Of a stretch of 64,000 bases of DNA, positions 62,301 to 64,000 are shown piece by piece. Position numbers and translations under genes: made by a program. The notes under the pieces are model-generated. The model saw only the letters and a program-made list of their open reading frames with translations. It searched no databases and was not told the origin of the DNA. Numbering within the stretch: the first letter of the stretch is position 1; each line of letters starts with the position of its first letter. This stretch comes from Sulfurimonas sediminis (GTDB lineage: Bacteria; Campylobacterota; Campylobacteria; Campylobacterales; Sulfurimonadaceae), in NCBI RefSeq assembly GCF_014905115.1, contig NZ_CP041235.1, forward strand, positions 992,001-1,056,000, given 5' to 3'.

Positions 62301-62429
62301 GCCATCGGGTTAGAGCGTTTGGCACCGCTTGGAACGGTAGCGATTGGCGGTTTGATTGTAGGTACCTTTTTGACCCTGCTGTTTATACCACTTGTCTTTA
62401 TCTGGAGCGTGAAACCGAAGGAAGTCTAG
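59337..62429 (+). CDS. RND efflux pump, HAE1-like family
   Basis: A 1030-residue pump from the ATG at 59337; the frame is open upstream to a TTG at 59319 inside the adaptor gene, which is unlikely to be used. The 12-helix, two-loop layout is complete. TM4 has the proton-relay pair D401-D402 in LGLLLDDAVVVMENI, and the TM10 region reads FILLSGIIVNNAILLIHFALEKM. It works with the adaptor at 58274 and TolC at 56945. Its stop overlaps the convergent truA stop by 4 bases. Confidence 0.93.
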   Translation: MKNSFSIVDFLLSRPYFIISFLALFLFLGLVGYNKIDRKLFPDSNYPTVAVVIVEPGESAKGLAANVSIPVEEELYTLDKIRRVYSTTIDEVSVISAEFEYTKNIDSATSDVSNALDKIRAKLPAAILNPQIIKITEATAPIVTYAVSAKEGNVSLEDIRQIVQTQIKHKLIKVQGVANVDVFGGYEKEIEVIVDKEKLERYNLDIALVVAKLRANDNDFAIGFITGKDKRYLLRAQGKRDTVAKLKKVSITKEIQLQDIANVYFGHYDNSAEYYGNSKNAIAIAVQRTGNADVIRTIARVEKEIQKLQNKYKNLSFVITDTQKDTIVQSTNNMFESLRDAIIMSTLVVFFFLASFRQVLVVLVTIPLVYATTIALMWIIGIEFNVVTLTAIILALGLLLDDAVVVMENIERHYRELHDEIHKAVYNGTKEIMFADLSGTITTMIALSPMLFVGGYPQTIFQPLVATLLLALAASYAISITAVPLLSLKILTIKNPFVLKSEAFFEKITGGFSSAIADFFVSAVSLGAKKKSVALAYTVVLLFLFFTSVKGVMPTVGQELMPPMDTGGVRISITVDPNLPIEASKKVVEEANKIITKQGDLLYLSSAIGSEAGVMSIGSGSSIDHIRISATYVDRYKRKESIWQIERKLREALNKIKNVNSVDVVDYGATAIASLRANIDVTLSSDDLTKLQKAGDIVADAMQHTGGVVSVSRTWLANKRVYEFSVDEKKAAYYGLNNEEIAKQLQLFVRGAKAASFYLQNSADFGIRVWVDKKKRESIEEIKDYLVTTKKGKIPLRDMVKITMVQEPSLITREGLQYTLNVYGFREKAAISHIMANFDKAFDGKVLPDGVTMEQTGDIKQFKNSAGRMVGAIGFAVILILFTLIAMFNSVKISMMIVFSIPLTIIGASWMMLFMHYHTSMPAMMGFILLSGIIVNNAILLIHFALEKMKEGYSTFEAMVESIKIRTRPVLMTAFATSAGMLPVALGSAIGLERLAPLGTVAIGGLIVGTFLTLLFIPLVFIWSVKPKEV

Positions 62430-63136
62430 TATTTGATTTTTGAGAGATAAAGCCCGTTTGGAGGTGCCGGCTTGATTTTGTACTTTTTGGTGCCGTTGAG
62501 CTGTGCCTGTATTGCATCTTTGGTGAGTGTTAAAAGTGCACCGACCATCAGTCTGATTTGGCTGCGCAAAAATCCGTTCGCCTCAAAGTATAAAACAATG
62601 TAGTCTTTGTGTTGATAGGCAAAAGCTCTGTATATAATTCTTGTGGTAGATTTTACGTCACTGCCTGTTTTCATAAACTGTCTGAAATCATGCTCTCCGA
62701 CAAAAAGACCGATATTTTGCTGTATCTGTTGCAGGTTTACATCTTCTAAAAAAGTAACAAAATCACTTTCAAAAGGATTTTTCTGTTTTGTTGTGATGAT
62801 GTAGCGATAGCTTCTTTTTTTTGCACTGTATCGCGCATGAAAATCATCCTTTACATGTATGATTTTCTTTACATGTAAAGCATCACACAGCATTTTATTG
62901 AGAACTTTTTTGAGTTTTTCCATATCGTCCCAGTAGGGCGGTAAATCTATATGACAAACCTGCATAGTAGCATGGACACCTTTGTCCGTTCGCCCGCTTG
63001 CCACGACTTTTTGCTCAATTCCCAGTTTTTTCAAAACATTTTCAAGTTCACCGAGGACTGTTTTTGAAGTCTCTTTTTGTGTTTGTGAACCAAAAAAATG
63101 AGTGCCGTTATAGGCTAGATGCAGTGCTACTCTCAT
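62426..63136 (-). CDS. truA: tRNA pseudouridine(38-40) synthase
   Basis: A 236-residue enzyme with the catalytic Asp51 in ASGRTDKGVHA. FHARYSAKKRSYRY and FEANGFLRSQIRLMVGALL are further TruA blocks. It converts U38-U40 in the tRNA anticodon stem to pseudouridine. It begins 3 bases after the LptF/LptG-type gene ends, so the two form an operon. Two copies of ACATGTA lie at 62851 and 62869 (the second a full TTACATGTAA). Confidence 0.96.
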   Translation of the reverse strand: MRVALHLAYNGTHFFGSQTQKETSKTVLGELENVLKKLGIEQKVVASGRTDKGVHATMQVCHIDLPPYWDDMEKLKKVLNKMLCDALHVKKIIHVKDDFHARYSAKKRSYRYIITTKQKNPFESDFVTFLEDVNLQQIQQNIGLFVGEHDFRQFMKTGSDVKSTTRIIYRAFAYQHKDYIVLYFEANGFLRSQIRLMVGALLTLTKDAIQAQLNGTKKYKIKPAPPNGLYLSKIKY

Positions 63137-63139
63137 ATA

Positions 63140-64000
63140 TTAAAACTTATTGACGATTGTTTTTCTATAGATGGCATATGTTGTTATCAGCCATGAAAGT
63201 GCAACAACAGGAATCGTATAGTATTGGAACATTTTTTCCAAACCTATGGTCATGCCATAAAATAAAACTATGCTTACAAAAAGATATAAATAGACTTTGG
63301 ACTTTTGGTGTCTGACCTGAACTATACCGATGCTTGCGATTAAAAAAAGTGTTATCATCGGAAAGAGACTCAGCAGGGTATCTTTAATGAAGACGTGTTT
63401 TTTTCTTCCGGCATTCTCTTTTGAGAGCCAGTACTGCAAGGGTTGTTCATAGGTGGTCAAGTCTGCTTTGAGCGTATCATTGATAAGCATCTCTTGGAAA
63501 TTTATCTGAGAAAATTTTTCTTTTGAGTAGCTGTACCCTTCACCATCCATTAACTGAAGACGTAAAATTCCCGAATCGTTAATAACTTTGGCTTTTTTTG
63601 CAGCGATGAGTATCTCCTCTTCCTGTTTTTTGTTAAACAAAAAAACTTTTGAAAAAGTGCCGTCATCATTTTTTGCTCCAATGTACAAAAGCCAGTCACC
63701 AAAACTGTTTCCAAATTCACTTGCTGCAAGATTGAATTTTGCTTCACTCTTTTTGTAAGAGAGAAAGTTTTTTGACAAAGTAGTCGTATGGGGCGCAACA
63801 ACCAGAAAGTTAAATGCCAGCAATACACTTAAAATAAAAGCAGGTTTGAAAAAGGTTCTAATGATAAAGCCCGGTGCAATTCCAAGTGAAAAAATAACAA
63901 TTATTTCATTGTCGTTTGAGAGTTTAAACAAAGAAAGTGTTGCTGCTACAAAAAATGTAATAGGCAGCGTATAAAAAAGGATTTCAGGAAGTACGAAAAG
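63140..64000 (-). CDS. LptF/LptG (YjgP/YjgQ) family permease, 5'-truncated by window edge
   Basis: The frame runs off the window end; the 23 codons before 63931 read LFVLPEILFYTLPITFFVAATLS, so no start is inside. The visible 286 residues include a helix-rich start, SLFKLSNDNEIIVIFSLGI, a periplasmic beta-jellyroll-like domain (about 75-195) and three C-terminal helices. LptF and LptG are the permeases of the lipopolysaccharide exporter LptB2FG. Which of the two this is cannot be decided from the part seen. Confidence 0.88.
   Translation of the reverse strand, partial: LFVLPEILFYTLPITFFVAATLSLFKLSNDNEIIVIFSLGIAPGFIIRTFFKPAFILSVLLAFNFLVVAPHTTTLSKNFLSYKKSEAKFNLAASEFGNSFGDWLLYIGAKNDDGTFSKVFLFNKKQEEEILIAAKKAKVINDSGILRLQLMDGEGYSYSKEKFSQINFQEMLINDTLKADLTTYEQPLQYWLSKENAGRKKHVFIKDTLLSLFPMITLFLIASIGIVQVRHQKSKVYLYLFVSIVLFYGMTIGLEKMFQYYTIPVVALSWLITTYAIYRKTIVNKF

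Overview
The window looks like a chromosomal segment of a free-living Campylobacterota (Epsilonproteobacteria) bacterium, most likely a sulfur-oxidising, microaerobic or denitrifying relative of Sulfurimonas. The grounds are the A+T-rich, tightly overlapping gene style, many small c-type cytochromes, NnrS, bacteriohemerythrin, superoxide reductase, rubredoxin, separate glyS, and many hypothetical proteins of epsilonproteobacterial character. The genus is an inference. No rRNA, tRNA, CRISPR array or prophage was seen.

Layout. 1-495: end of a methyltransferase gene. 492-5921 (-): a TolC/adaptor/RND efflux operon whose pump is split into two half-genes. 6100-7842 (+): dihaem cytochrome lipoprotein, His-rich NifX-like protein and metallo-beta-lactamase-fold protein. 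7995-11886: NnrS with an SsuABC-type ABC importer and its divergent binding protein. 11867-12897: an HTH-like protein, a Lys-rich histone-like protein with a consensus promoter, and a hypothetical protein. 13002-16633 (-): haem-binding protein, Spy-like protein, FmdE-like protein, cytochrome c with a Met/Gly tail, TauE exporter, flavin reductase and NifU-like protein. 16937-19853: a decayed thioredoxin-domain (DUF255) gene and an amino-acid permease. 20023-25857: a TolC/adaptor/FtsX-type ABC exporter plus diguanylate cyclase, bracketed by two near-identical 71-bp palindromic elements. 26077-37786: TetR regulator followed by TolC, RND adaptor, RND pump, HlyD adaptor, a double ABC ATPase and two ABC-2 permeases; an IS630-family element sits in the first permease gene. 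37842-40857: bacteriohemerythrin, two hypothetical proteins and SelO.

40858-42834 is a decay zone: a Fic pseudogene, then a ybgC thioesterase gene broken by an islet carrying a MNT/HEPN toxin-antitoxin pair. 42835-48915: MFS transporter, periplasmic protein, family-4 uracil-DNA glycosylase, GGDEF/EAL and HD-GYP proteins, superoxide reductase. 49095-56814: glyS, an addiction module/ParE pair, an FAD oxidoreductase, an alpha/beta hydrolase, an ElyC-type protein, a ferritin-like protein, an IscU-like scaffold and rubredoxin. 56945-62429: a third TolC/adaptor/RND operon. 62426-64000: truA and a LptF/LptG-type permease running off the window.

Three DNA-level signals run across the window. The palindrome TTACATGTAA recurs 15 times, nearly always inside genes. 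A tandem box of the form TTAACATTNNNYTAACA lies 9-10 bp upstream of the -10 element of several promoters. Two related hairpin-unit families show a compensatory base exchange. Transport and envelope functions dominate: four TolC genes, five adaptors, three RND pumps and two ABC exporters.
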